Below, piece by piece: positions 36,394 through 45,046 of a stretch of 64,000 nt of DNA. The notes under the pieces were generated by a model. The model searched no databases, was not told where the DNA came from, and worked only from the letters and a program-made list of their open reading frames with translations. Each line of letters begins with the position of its first letter. The stretch's first letter is position 1. Source of the stretch: Odoribacter splanchnicus DSM 20712. Its GTDB lineage: Bacteria; Bacteroidota; Bacteroidia; Bacteroidales; Marinifilaceae. Made by a program: the position numbers and the translations under genes. The stretch is taken from positions 1,674,001 to 1,738,000 of the forward strand of contig NC_015160.1 of NCBI RefSeq assembly GCF_000190535.1, in the 5' to 3' direction.

Positions 36394-36423
36394 TAAAAAA
36401 GGTAGCTACTTTCGTAACTACCT
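36394..36423 (-). terminator. Rho-independent terminator of the tRNA operon
   Basis: On the minus strand AGGTAGTTAC, loop GAAA, GTAGCTACCT (10-bp stem with one wobble), then six T. It starts 10 bp after the 3' end of tRNA-Gly. Its position and form are textbook. Confidence 0.85.
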
Positions 36424-36432
36424 CATTCAGAG

Positions 36433-36505
36433 AGCGGAAAACGGGACTCAAACCCGCGACCCCCAGCTTGGAAGGCTAGTGCTCTATCGACTGAGCTATT
36501 TCCGC
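36433..36505 (-). tRNA. tRNA-Gly (anticodon TCC)
   Basis: 73 nt. Acceptor GCGGAAA/TTTCCGC; D-arm AGCTCAGTCGATAGAGC; anticodon arm CTAGC-CTTCCAA-GCTGG with anticodon TCC; T-arm GCGGG-TTTGAGT-CCCGT. No CCA is encoded, as often in this phylum. It is transcribed after tRNA-Tyr and followed by a strong terminator. The truncated integrase lies about 100 bp beyond its 3' end. Confidence 0.95.
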
Positions 36506-36703
36506 AAATGTATTGTTCCTCACACAAGCCGGACTCACTATGCTTTTTCGATCCGTAATGGGAGGCATAAACAAACCTTAAATTACGAAAGACATTGTCT
36601 TTCTTACTGATTAAAAAAGTTTTTACCTTACAAAATCAAACTTCTGACGATAAAAGCTTTTTCTAATCGACGACTGTCAGAAACAGTCGCAATTTAAAAT
36701 CTG

Positions 36704-36785
36704 TGGGCAGTGATGGATTCGAACCACCGAAGGCTACGCCAGCTGAGTTACAGTCAGCCCCATTTGGCCACTCTGGTAACTGCCC
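36704..36785 (-). tRNA. tRNA-Tyr (anticodon GTA)
   Basis: 82 nt class II tRNA with a long variable arm. Acceptor GGGCAGT/ACTGCCC; anticodon arm GCTGA-CTGTAAC-TCAGC with GTA; T-arm ending GGTTCGAATCC. It is first of the tRNA-Tyr/tRNA-Gly pair, driven by the promoter at 36820-36850. Two small hairpins (near 36587-36601 and 36671-36689) lie between the two tRNAs. Confidence 0.95.
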
Positions 36786-36819
36786 TTGTTTTAAAGAACT
36801 CTCTTTTGTTTTGCGGGTA

Positions 36820-36850
36820 CAAATATAGGACATTTTCTATTCGCTGCAAA
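36820..36850 (-). promoter_or_regulatory. Consensus Bacteroidota promoter of the tRNA-Tyr/tRNA-Gly operon
   Basis: Minus strand: TTTG (36850-36847), 19 bp, TATATTTG (36827-36820). It matches TTTG-N19/21-TAnnTTTG at every defined base and lies 35 bp before tRNA-Tyr. From 36851 to 37090 I see nothing beyond AT-rich sequence and a lone TACTTTTG (37053-37060) that may be the -7 element of the next gene. Confidence 0.85.
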
Positions 36851-37090
36851 ATTTTAAACACAAAAATACAATGAATAATCTGTGAAAACTCTACTTATTC
36901 TCCCATATCATTGACCACCAAGCTAATATTTACTTATGGTGTTTATATACATGTTTATCCTAACTGTACGCTTATAAGTGTAAATATGTATATAACTGCC
37001 TTACTTATTATTTTCTTCACTTTTTGGCAACCACTCTGTCATTTCCAGGATTTACTTTTGAAACCGGATAAATGATTAAATAACTCTATT

Positions 37091-37963
37091 ATGAAAAAAA
37101 GTAGTATTATCGGTGTGTTAATTCTCTGTTTTGCTTTTTGGGGTAAAGCTCAAGTCAGAAATGAAATTCGTGTACCCGATCCGGAAGGATACCGGACATT
37201 GAAATGTGATTTCCATATACATACAGTATTTTCCGATGGTTTGGTCTGGCCGACGGTACGTGTCGACGAAGCTTACCGGGAGGGATTGGATGCGATCGCC
37301 CTGACCGAACACCTGGAGTACCGTCCCCACCGCCAGGATATTATTGCTTCGCACAACCGATCCTATGAAATTGCAGAGAAAACAGCCCGGAATAACCAGG
37401 TAATTTTAATCAGAGGAAGCGAAATTACCCGCCCGATGGCTCCCGGACATTTCAATGCCATTTTTCTAAGCGACTGCGACGCCCTGGAACTGCCCATGAT
37501 CGGCACATCGGATATCCATCAACCCATCCAGACAGATATCGATTTTGCACGGGGCCAACACCGTACGATGACCTTCGTATTTGTCCGGGAACGTTCGGCT
37601 GAAGGAATCCGTGAAGCTTTATTACATCGCAGGACTGCAGTATATATGGATGAGAAAGTTATCGCCGAAGAACAATGGCTGAAAGAGTTATTCGAAAAAT
37701 CGATCGACATCGAGGATATAAAACGAAATGAAAAAAGCATCGTTATTACCCTGAAAAACAATTCCGATCTGACCTTCCATCTCAAAAAGACCCGGCATAA
37801 TCCCGGTCTCGTTTATTTCAGGGAATATACCATCCAACCTCAGTGCCGCCATCGTATCGAAATCCGTTTAGAAAACAATATCCAGGGAGGCGATATCAAT
37901 TTTGAAATCACTAACTTATATGCTGCTCCCAACAAAGGACTGACTTATAGCTACAAAGTGTAA
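37091..37963 (+). CDS. PHP-domain phosphoesterase, exported, with apparent internal deletion
   Basis: 290 residues with signal peptide MKKSSIIGVLILCFAFWGKAQ. PHP metal motifs are present at the start: KCDFHIHTVFSDGLVWP, ALTEHLEYRPH, and the late GTSDIHQPI. Members of this Bacteroidota family that I know run near 390 residues and carry, between the Glu-containing RGSEITRP.PGHFNAIF motif and GTSDIH, about 90-100 residues with an NHPGW motif. Here NAIFLSDCDALELP runs straight into MIGTSDIH. The frame stays open, so it looks like an in-frame deletion that removes a metal-binding His. The protein may be inactive. The C-terminal beta domain is intact. Confidence 0.8.
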   Translation: MKKSSIIGVLILCFAFWGKAQVRNEIRVPDPEGYRTLKCDFHIHTVFSDGLVWPTVRVDEAYREGLDAIALTEHLEYRPHRQDIIASHNRSYEIAEKTARNNQVILIRGSEITRPMAPGHFNAIFLSDCDALELPMIGTSDIHQPIQTDIDFARGQHRTMTFVFVRERSAEGIREALLHRRTAVYMDEKVIAEEQWLKELFEKSIDIEDIKRNEKSIVITLKNNSDLTFHLKKTRHNPGLVYFREYTIQPQCRHRIEIRLENNIQGGDINFEITNLYAAPNKGLTYSYKV

Positions 37964-38089
37964 GCGGCCTTTTCCCCTTCTGACCAACGCATTTCCGATG
38001 CAGATCCACAAGACTCCGGTCCCAGACCGGCCGGACGATTCTCCCATCCGCATTGAAAATGCGTAAATCGGTTACCTTACTGCTACCGG

Positions 38090-39181
38090 CTAAAAATTAA
38101 TTTCCAACTGGGTCGGAATCCCTTGTTCCGGATCGTCGGGAGAAGAAACCGGATTAGATACGGTAAGTCCCATCAACCGGATACGGTAATGAGTCAGCTG
38201 CAAACCGGCTAACAACTGCTTGGCTAAAGGCAGAATTTCTTTCATTGTATACAATTCGTGTCCTACACTGATGCTACGGGTCTTCTGTGTAAAATCGTGG
38301 AATTTGATTTTCAGCGTCAACGTATGTCCTTTGAATCCGGCTTTCCCTAAACGCCGGATCAATTCATCGGCCACATGCCACAGCTCAATAATCAGTGCAG
38401 TATGGGTTGTCAGATCTTTTTCGAAAGTATTCTCACACCCAACCGATTTACGTATCCGGACCACCTCCACAGGACGAAGATCTACCCCATGCGAGAAATC
38501 GTAATACAACTGGCCGGCCTTCCCAAAATTCCGGTTAAGAAATTCCAACGAACAATTGCGGAGTTGTGCTCCGTTATGTATCCCCAGTGCATGCATTTTA
38601 TGGGCAGTCACTTTACCGATCCCCCAAAATACTTCAATAGGCAAACGAGCGATAAAAGCAGCTGCTTTACGGGGATGGATAACAAAAAGACCGTCCGGTT
38701 TGCGATAATCCGAAGCAATCTTCGCCAGGAATTTATTATAAGAGACTCCGGCCGAAGCCACCAACCCCAATTTCTCGCGAATCTCTTTTTTAATAGCCCG
38801 GGCAATGTCTACGGCTAAAGGAATATTCTTTTTATTTTCGGTGACATCCAAAAAAGCTTCGTCCAAAGCTAAAGGTTCTATCAGGTCCGTGTATTCATGA
38901 AAGATCCGATGGATCTCTTCCGACACGGCTTTATAATGTTCCATACGTCCCCGTACAAAAATTAAATCAGGACACAATTTAAGAGCTTGCATAGAAGACA
39001 TTGCCGAACGAATACCGAACTTACGGGCTTCATAACTGGCAGCAGCCACCACACCCCGCTCCTCCGGGCGTCCTACGGCCAAAGGTTTTCCCCGGTATTC
39101 GGGATGATCACGCTGCTCGACAGAAGCATAAAATGCATCCATATCGATGTGTATGATTTTCCTGTTTTCCATTTTCTTCAT
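38090..39181 (-). CDS. dinB: DNA polymerase IV (Y family)
   Basis: 363 residues; ATG at 39172 (MENRKIIHIDMD) is an alternative start. Catalytic acidic residues are in IIHIDMDAFYASVEQRD and LDEAFLDVTE; GVSYNKFLAKIASDYRKPDGLFVI and the FWGIGKVTAHKMHALGI helix-hairpin-helix are clear. The little-finger domain reaches ILPLAKQLLAGL. It ends QLEINF without an obvious beta-clamp QLxLF peptide except this QLEINF, which may serve that role. It does error-prone translesion synthesis. It is a single gene with no nearby umuC or SOS box that I can name. Confidence 0.95.
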   Translation of the reverse strand: MKKMENRKIIHIDMDAFYASVEQRDHPEYRGKPLAVGRPEERGVVAAASYEARKFGIRSAMSSMQALKLCPDLIFVRGRMEHYKAVSEEIHRIFHEYTDLIEPLALDEAFLDVTENKKNIPLAVDIARAIKKEIREKLGLVASAGVSYNKFLAKIASDYRKPDGLFVIHPRKAAAFIARLPIEVFWGIGKVTAHKMHALGIHNGAQLRNCSLEFLNRNFGKAGQLYYDFSHGVDLRPVEVVRIRKSVGCENTFEKDLTTHTALIIELWHVADELIRRLGKAGFKGHTLTLKIKFHDFTQKTRSISVGHELYTMKEILPLAKQLLAGLQLTHYRIRLMGLTVSNPVSSPDDPEQGIPTQLEINF

Positions 39182-39244
39182 TCAAAAATAAAGTTTTTTC
39201 TTTACAAGAAAATCATTTTTACAAACTTTAGTCTTCGATGAACG

Positions 39245-39952
39245 CTAAATCATAGCCACTTCTATCAACAACACATAAGCCTCACTCCGTGCCTCCACCT
39301 GAAAATGGTCTGTCTCCGTGATACCCATACCATCACGTCGCGACAAATCAGTACCTTCGATACAGATTTCACCTTCGATGACAAAACAATAAACGCCTGT
39401 ATTCTTCTGGTGCAGATGATACCCGATCTTTTTACCTTTCTCTAACTTTCCCAATGCAAACCAGGCATCCTGTAAAATACCGCCAGGAGCAGTGCCATCA
39501 GGAGCCACTATATAGCCAAAACGATTTTTCATGTCTACCTGGCGGATATCATAGCTTTTATAGACCGGCTTAGTATTATTTACACGAGGAATAATCCAAA
39601 TCTGTAAAAACTCCAGATTTTCAGTTTTACTATCGTTGAATTCACTATGATAAATCCCGCTACCTGTACTCATCACCTGAATATCCCCGGGACTAATCAC
39701 CTCACTGTGCTCCAGACTATCTCCATGCCTCAGGTAACCTTTCAAAGGAATCGAGATCACCTCCATATTTTTGTGGGGATGGGTATCGAACCCCATTCCG
39801 GGGGTAACGGTATCGTCGTTCAGCACCCGTAAAGCCCCGAAATGAATCCGCTGTGGGTTATAATAGTCTGCAAAACTAAAAGTATGCCAGGTATTCAGCC
39901 AGCCGTAATCAGCATGTCCCCGTGTATTCGCCCTATCAATCACTGTCTTCAT
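39245..39952 (-). CDS. Pirin family protein (quercetinase-like cupin)
   Basis: 235 residues with two cupin domains. The metal site is visible as THPHKNMEVISI and HSEVISPGDIQVMSTGSGIYHSEFN, with three His and a Glu. LNDDTVTPGMGFDTHPH and IWIIPRV are standard for bacterial pirins of the YhhW type. Some have quercetin 2,3-dioxygenase activity; the natural role is mostly unknown. It is a single gene divergent from the EamA transporter. Confidence 0.93.
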   Translation of the reverse strand: MKTVIDRANTRGHADYGWLNTWHTFSFADYYNPQRIHFGALRVLNDDTVTPGMGFDTHPHKNMEVISIPLKGYLRHGDSLEHSEVISPGDIQVMSTGSGIYHSEFNDSKTENLEFLQIWIIPRVNNTKPVYKSYDIRQVDMKNRFGYIVAPDGTAPGGILQDAWFALGKLEKGKKIGYHLHQKNTGVYCFVIEGEICIEGTDLSRRDGMGITETDHFQVEARSEAYVLLIEVAMI

Positions 39953-40068
39953 ATGTTTTATTTTTATTATTTATAAAATCGTATATTGCTTATTAAACGT
40001 TCTGTAACAAAGTAAAGTTTCCAACGTTTAAAAAGTTACCGAATCGCTGAGTAACTTAAAAAGAACAT

Positions 40069-41046
40069 ATGCCCAAATCCAAAGCTTATATCGGTCATCT
40101 GATGATTCTGGCCACCACTTTCATTTATAGTTTCAACACCAATTTTATGAAAGTCATCATTCCCGAATGGATCGGTCCCAACGGGTTGGTGTTACTCCGT
40201 TGCTCTGCCAGCACCCTGGTTTTCTGGCTAATCGGCCTTTATTTCCCGACTTCTTCCGATCGTCCGCACCCCCAAAAAAAAGAAATCGGGATGATGATAC
40301 TGGGCGGTATACTCGGCTTAGGAGGTAACTTATTGTTTTATATCAATGGACTTTCACTGACCGGGCCTATCGATGCTTTTGTCATCCGCACCACCCAACC
40401 GATCATCGTCATTGCCCTGGCGGTTATTTTTCTGCATACCGTATTTACCAAATACAAAGCCTTCGGTATTCTACTCGGTATTGCAGGCGCCCTTTATGCC
40501 TCCATTATGCCCCACACCGGAAGCCTGGTGAAAGACTCGTTCGGAGGCGATGTCCTGGTTTTCTGCTCTTCGGTTTCCTACTCCTTCTTTCTGATCCTGA
40601 TCAAACCTTATACCCAAAAATTCGATTCGGTCACCGTCATGAAATGGATGAGCTTATCTTCGATGATCATCAGCTTACCTTTCGGGCTGTCAGATCTGGT
40701 CAGATCACCTTTATTTTCCGCCCAGGCTCCCCTTCACATCTGGCTCGAAATTTGTTATATACTTTTCGTTGCCACCGTGATCGGCTATTTTTTAAGTGTT
40801 TACGCCCTAAACTACATCACCCCCTTCGTAGAAAGTGCTTATAAATACGTCCTGCCGGTCACCGGTGCTGCTGTTTCCATCCTGATGGGACTACAGAAAT
40901 TTTCGTGGCACGATCCGATTGCTTTGGCCCTGATCGTGACCGGATTTATTCTGATCAATAAAAAAACAAATGAAATCCAAACCAACCATGTATCCATACA
41001 CCATTCACCTACCGGACCTGAAGACAGAGAAAATCACCCTGGGTAA
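40069..41046 (+). CDS. EamA/DMT-superfamily transporter
   Basis: 325 residues with ten hydrophobic segments in two EamA repeats (GHLMILATTFIYSFNTNFMK at the start; SVSYSFFLILIKPY begins the second half). Such proteins export or import small metabolites in the inner membrane; the substrate is not predictable. The 3' end overlaps the phosphatase-like gene by about 77 bp, so the pair is probably co-transcribed. Confidence 0.88.
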   Translation: MPKSKAYIGHLMILATTFIYSFNTNFMKVIIPEWIGPNGLVLLRCSASTLVFWLIGLYFPTSSDRPHPQKKEIGMMILGGILGLGGNLLFYINGLSLTGPIDAFVIRTTQPIIVIALAVIFLHTVFTKYKAFGILLGIAGALYASIMPHTGSLVKDSFGGDVLVFCSSVSYSFFLILIKPYTQKFDSVTVMKWMSLSSMIISLPFGLSDLVRSPLFSAQAPLHIWLEICYILFVATVIGYFLSVYALNYITPFVESAYKYVLPVTGAAVSILMGLQKFSWHDPIALALIVTGFILINKKTNEIQTNHVSIHHSPTGPEDRENHPG

Positions 41047-41500
41047 TAAATGCCGGTTGAAAAACTTCTACCGGATCGGAGACGGAGTATATCGTTCGGA
41101 CCAGCCGTCCGCAGCTTGCTTCCGGGAATTGGAAAAATTCGGTATGCGGGAAATACTGAATCTCCGTTGCTACCACACCGACACCAAAGAAGCACAGGGC
41201 ACCTCGCTGATCCTGCATCACCTCCCCACCCGGGCCACATTGCTCAGGCTGGACGATCTGGTCACTGCCATGCAGATCATCCGCGACCGGAAAGGTCCCC
41301 TACTCTTTCATTGCTGGCATGGCAGCGACCGGACAGGAGCCGTAGCAGCCATGTACCGAATGGTTTTTCAGCATGTTCCCAAACAACATGCCATCGATGA
41401 AATGGTTGAAGGTATTTTCGGCTTTCACATGATATTCGATAACATCATCGACACCATCGACGAAGCAGATATCGAACATATCCGGCAAGAATTATTCTGA
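40970..41500 (+). CDS. Tyrosine/dual-specificity phosphatase-like protein
   Basis: 176 residues; MYPYTIHLP at 40988 is an alternative start. The P-loop FHCWHGSDRTGAVAAMYR is a CX5R(T/S) signature with the nucleophilic Cys and Arg. YRIGDGVYRSDQPSA, in front of it, is the start of the SIW14/DSP-like family. It could dephosphorylate a protein or a phosphorylated metabolite in the cytoplasm. It overlaps the upstream transporter gene and converges on the helicase gene with 2 bp between stops. Confidence 0.85.
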   Translation: MKSKPTMYPYTIHLPDLKTEKITLGNKCRLKNFYRIGDGVYRSDQPSAACFRELEKFGMREILNLRCYHTDTKEAQGTSLILHHLPTRATLLRLDDLVTAMQIIRDRKGPLLFHCWHGSDRTGAVAAMYRMVFQHVPKQHAIDEMVEGIFGFHMIFDNIIDTIDEADIEHIRQELF

Positions 41501-41502
41501 TC

Positions 41503-43386
41503 TCACCGGAGCCCACCGATATATTCATACAACTCGCGGTAAAAAGGATGTCTGGTCAACGTCACCGCTTCGCCCAAAATCAGTAATTTCATCCGGGCCC
41601 GGGTAATGGCTACATTCATACGCCGCAGATCCCGCAAGAAACCGATCTGCCCTTTTTCGTTGGCCCTGACCAGACTGATCATAATCACATCCCGCTCTTG
41701 CCCTTGAAAACCATCAACCGTATGCACGGTGATCAGGCGACGGCAAGGACGAAAGAACGGCTCTTTTTTCAACAGATGCCTTAAATAGTGGACTTGTGCC
41801 CGATAAGGTGATATCACCCCGAAATCGATATGCTCCTCCAAAATACGCCGGATTCCGATCCGTTCCATATAATTTTTCAGTTCCCGGACTAACAATTCGG
41901 CTTCTCCGGTATTCAGACGTCCGGTTCCTTCTGCCACTGCTTTTTCCTGTAAATCCAGTTCGGAAGTATCGATCCAGCTGACAGGCGTATCGAAATCGAG
42001 GATACCCCGGTATTTCACTTCCGGTGCCGCTTCCAACTCATCATGATAAAACCAGCGGGAAGGGAAGCGCATAATATCTTCATGCATCCGGTATTGGATT
42101 TTCAACAAAGACACGGTCTCCGGTTTGTGCAGCACCACCTTCTCCAGCAAAGTACGGCCGAGCCCTCCCCGGGCAGCCTCTATACATTTGATCGTCGGCG
42201 GTAGCTGGCAATGATCGCCGGCCAGAATCACCCGGTCGGCCCGGGAGATCGCGATCCAACAAGCCGCTTCGATCGCCTGGGCAGCCTCATCGATAAACAA
42301 AGAAGAAAAGCGTTTGCGCTCCAATACCCGGCTAGCCGCACCCACCAAGGTACAGGCGATAACCCTGGCTTCGGTAAACAACTCCGTATCGATACGTATC
42401 TCCAAGCCGGTCGCCCTTACCCGCAATTTAGTCAGCTGATTATGCAAACGCTCCCGGTCTTCACGCCCGCTTTTACGTAAACGGCCGGTCATCTCCCGTA
42501 TAGTCTTTCTAATTTGCCACAATTCCGGATAGTCGCTATGTGCCTCGAAACGACGTTCGTAAGTAAAAGCGAGCATCTTATCGTTTACCCGGGTAGGATT
42601 TCCGATACGAAGCACGGGGATACCCCGATCGACCAGTTTTTCTGCAATCCAATCCACCGCCGTATTACTCTGGGCAGACACCATCACCTGATTTTCACGG
42701 TGAAGGGTTTCATAAACAGCCTCCACCAATGTCGTCGTCTTACCGGTTCCAGGAGGTCCGTGTACAACAGCCACCTCTTTTGCACACAACACCTGATTCA
42801 CTGCCTTCTCCTGCGAAGCATTCAGCCAGGGGAAACGCACCGGACCGGTCTCCCGCCGAAGTGCAGGTGCTTTACCCAGCAATACCTCCCGCAAACGAGC
42901 CGTACGATTTCCCTTTGCCTCTGCCACCTCACGCAGGGCAGCGAACATCGTCTTATACGAAGTATCGTCAAAATACAACTGTACCCCCAACTCACCCGTA
43001 ACGACTAATTCCGGCAATACCTGCGGTCCGGGAAGTACAACTACCATTTTATTATCCTGTACATAACTGATCACGGCAGAAAAGTTGAAATAACGGATCT
43101 GCCTATCAGCCGAAATCCTAAAAAAACAAACAGGACATCCGTATTCAAAGCTATGTTCAGTCTCTTCCGTCTCTGTACGCGTTACTTCGACTGTCAGCTG
43201 GTTGAGTGAATTATACCGATCGGCCCCCAGCTTCACCGGAAACCAACACACTCCCTGCTGGATTCGCTTCGGAATACCGGCCTCACGGGTCTGCTGACGA
43301 TACAACTCTTTTTCATATTCGTATTCTTTTTGCAGCATGGCCGATTGTTGTTGTAAATCCTGCATCGGAGAAAGTAATTTATCCAT
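41503..43386 (-). CDS. UPF1/DNA2-like superfamily 1 helicase
   Basis: 627 residues. Residues 1-190 are the stalk and beta-barrel part. The motor follows: Walker A HGPPGTGKTTTLVEAVY, SAQSNTAVDWIAEKL (Ia), LFIDEAAQAIEAACWI (II, DEAA), LAGDHCQLPPTIK (III), KIQYRMHEDIMRFPS (IV), HTVDGFQGQERDVIMISLVRAN (V) and MNVAITRARMKLLILG (VI). The order and DEAA box fit the IGHMBP2/UPF1-like bacterial proteins. It would unwind or remodel nucleic acid in the cytoplasm. It is a stand-alone gene. Confidence 0.93.
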   Translation of the reverse strand: MDKLLSPMQDLQQQSAMLQKEYEYEKELYRQQTREAGIPKRIQQGVCWFPVKLGADRYNSLNQLTVEVTRTETEETEHSFEYGCPVCFFRISADRQIRYFNFSAVISYVQDNKMVVVLPGPQVLPELVVTGELGVQLYFDDTSYKTMFAALREVAEAKGNRTARLREVLLGKAPALRRETGPVRFPWLNASQEKAVNQVLCAKEVAVVHGPPGTGKTTTLVEAVYETLHRENQVMVSAQSNTAVDWIAEKLVDRGIPVLRIGNPTRVNDKMLAFTYERRFEAHSDYPELWQIRKTIREMTGRLRKSGREDRERLHNQLTKLRVRATGLEIRIDTELFTEARVIACTLVGAASRVLERKRFSSLFIDEAAQAIEAACWIAISRADRVILAGDHCQLPPTIKCIEAARGGLGRTLLEKVVLHKPETVSLLKIQYRMHEDIMRFPSRWFYHDELEAAPEVKYRGILDFDTPVSWIDTSELDLQEKAVAEGTGRLNTGEAELLVRELKNYMERIGIRRILEEHIDFGVISPYRAQVHYLRHLLKKEPFFRPCRRLITVHTVDGFQGQERDVIMISLVRANEKGQIGFLRDLRRMNVAITRARMKLLILGEAVTLTRHPFYRELYEYIGGLR

Positions 43387-43539
43387 AGCGATTTAGTTAA
43401 ACAGAGGATTGAAGATAGGCCTCCCACTCAGTAATCACCGGCAAAGGTAAAGGAATATTGCCGAATTAATTCAGTTTTTTTTAATATAAATTGTATCCCA
43501 AACCTAAAAATTAAATCGTATATTCGCACGTTCAAAAAA

Positions 43540-43917
43540 ATGAGTGTGCAAATTATTAAATGGATCATATTATTATTCGTAACAGGTAACTGTTTGTCAG
43601 AGACCTGTAAAGCCAACGATGCCTCCAAGGTATGTCTTCCTGTCCAGTCCTGCACTACGATTATTAATCAAGCGGATAATATGCTGGCCTCGCTCGTATC
43701 TTTCCTGCATTTCAATGCAGGTGACCTTACGGAAGAACACACAAAAAAAATGCCGGATAAAAAAGCTTTCATCAGGTTATTTACTCAGGCCAGGCATAAT
43801 AAAATACAATCACCGGCAGAAGATCCCTTGAATAAATTCATTCCCCGGCAAGCAGTTTTCACCGGACCGGATCACACCGACTACTACATCTATACACTAC
43901 AAAAAGTTATTATTTAA
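43540..43917 (+). CDS. Small exported protein of unknown function
   Basis: 125 residues. The N-terminus MSVQIIKWIILLFVTGNCLSETCKA looks like a signal peptide. The mature part has three Cys (one pair VCLPVQSC), no recognised domain, and ends TDYYIYTLQKVII. The start follows an AT-rich stretch with TATATTCG (43519-43526), a near match to the -7 promoter word. It stands between the helicase and the nuo operon. I do not recognise it; reality as a gene is likely from length, signal and promoter. Confidence 0.6.
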   Translation: MSVQIIKWIILLFVTGNCLSETCKANDASKVCLPVQSCTTIINQADNMLASLVSFLHFNAGDLTEEHTKKMPDKKAFIRLFTQARHNKIQSPAEDPLNKFIPRQAVFTGPDHTDYYIYTLQKVII

Positions 43918-44005
43918 ATCGCCGATTCGTTCAAATAAAAAAGTGTCGTCTGGAAACGGACGGCGATAGTTCAGTATTTTAGGTATTTTTTAAACATATT
44001 CTGTT

Positions 44006-44356
44006 ATGAATTTGACCTTATTAATTGTCGTAATTCTTACGGCTATTGCTTTAGTGGGGATTGCCCTTGGCGTCGCCCGCATCGTATCTCCCCGTTCTTA
44101 TAACCGGCAAAAGGGAGAAGCTTATGAATGCGGTATTCCAACCCGTGGCCGTTCGTGGATGCAGTTCAAAGCCGGTTATTATTTGTTTGCGATCCTGTTC
44201 CTGATGTTCGATGTAGAAGCGGTATTTCTATTTCCCTGGGCCGTCACCGTACAGGACGCAGGTATCGACGGATTGATCAACATTTTGTTTTTCATGGTTA
44301 TCCTGATCCTCGGATTAGCCTATGCCTGGAGAAAAGGGGCACTGGAATGGAAGTAA
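44006..44356 (+). CDS. nuoA: NADH-quinone oxidoreductase subunit A
   Basis: 116 residues with three membrane helices and the diagnostic loop KGEAYECGIPTRGRSWMQFKAGYYLFAILFLMFDVEAVFLFPWA. It begins the nuo set A-B-CD-H-I-J-K-L-M-N. It sits at the junction of membrane and peripheral arms. The spacer to nuoB (84 bp) is an unusual purine-rich stretch with repeated AAAAGGCT-like words. Confidence 0.96.
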   Translation: MNLTLLIVVILTAIALVGIALGVARIVSPRSYNRQKGEAYECGIPTRGRSWMQFKAGYYLFAILFLMFDVEAVFLFPWAVTVQDAGIDGLINILFFMVILILGLAYAWRKGALEWK

Positions 44357-44440
44357 AAAAAGGTAAAAGTAAAAGGCTAAAAGCAAAAGGCTGGAGATGA
44401 AGAGAAGGGGAAAGTCAGAACAAAAAATAACGGAAAAACG

Positions 44441-45046
44441 ATGAAACAACCCAAGATAAAATCAATGAAATATGAGGACTTTAAAGATAATGAGTACCTC
44501 GAACAACTTAGGGCCAACGGCACCGACATCATTGTGGGATGCCTGGACGATCTCATCAACTGGGGGCGTTCGAATTCGGTATGGCCTCTTACTTTTGCCA
44601 CCAGCTGCTGTGGTATTGAATTTATGGCAGTGGGTGCGGCACGTTATGATTTTGCCCGTTTCGGGTTTGAAGTCACCCGGGCCAGTCCCCGGCAAGCGGA
44701 TGTAATCATCGTTGCCGGTACTATCGTTTACAAAATGGCTCCGGTATTACGGCGGTTGTACGATCAGATGGCCGAACCCAAATATGTCATCGCTATGGGG
44801 GGATGTGCCATATCGGGCGGACCGTTCAAGAAATCCTACCATGTCGTAAAAGGTGTAAATCAAATATTACCGGTAGATGTCTATGTTCCCGGTTGTCCTC
44901 CCCGTCCTGAATCGCTGCTTTACGGCATGATGCAGCTGCAACGGAAAATCAAAGTCGAGAAATTCCTCGGAGGAGCCAACAAACAGCAAGACCCCAGGAA
45001 CAGTAATGACGAAGCTACCCCCCAATGTAATCCGAACAATTTATGA
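44441..45046 (+). CDS. nuoB: NADH-quinone oxidoreductase subunit B
   Basis: 201 residues. It binds iron-sulfur cluster N2: [22 protein letters not shown] and [16 protein letters not shown] carry the four Cys. It is the last redox centre before quinone. A start at 44465 is possible. The TGA overlaps the nuoCD ATG (ATGA), so translation is coupled. The C-terminal tail beyond residue 180 is polar and variable. Confidence 0.97.
   Translation: MKQPKIKSMKYEDFKDNEYLEQLRANGTDIIVGCLDDLINWGRSNSVWPLTFATSCCGIEFMAVGAARYDFARFGFEVTRASPRQADVIIVAGTIVYKMAPVLRRLYDQMAEPKYVIAMGGCAISGGPFKKSYHVVKGVNQILPVDVYVPGCPPRPESLLYGMMQLQRKIKVEKFLGGANKQQDPRNSNDEATPQCNPNNL

Noticed and set aside
36433..36505. Duplicated tRNA-Gly 3' end (attL/attR) elsewhere in the window
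   Set aside because: I looked for the T-arm and acceptor sequence near 23-24 kb and did not find a second copy.
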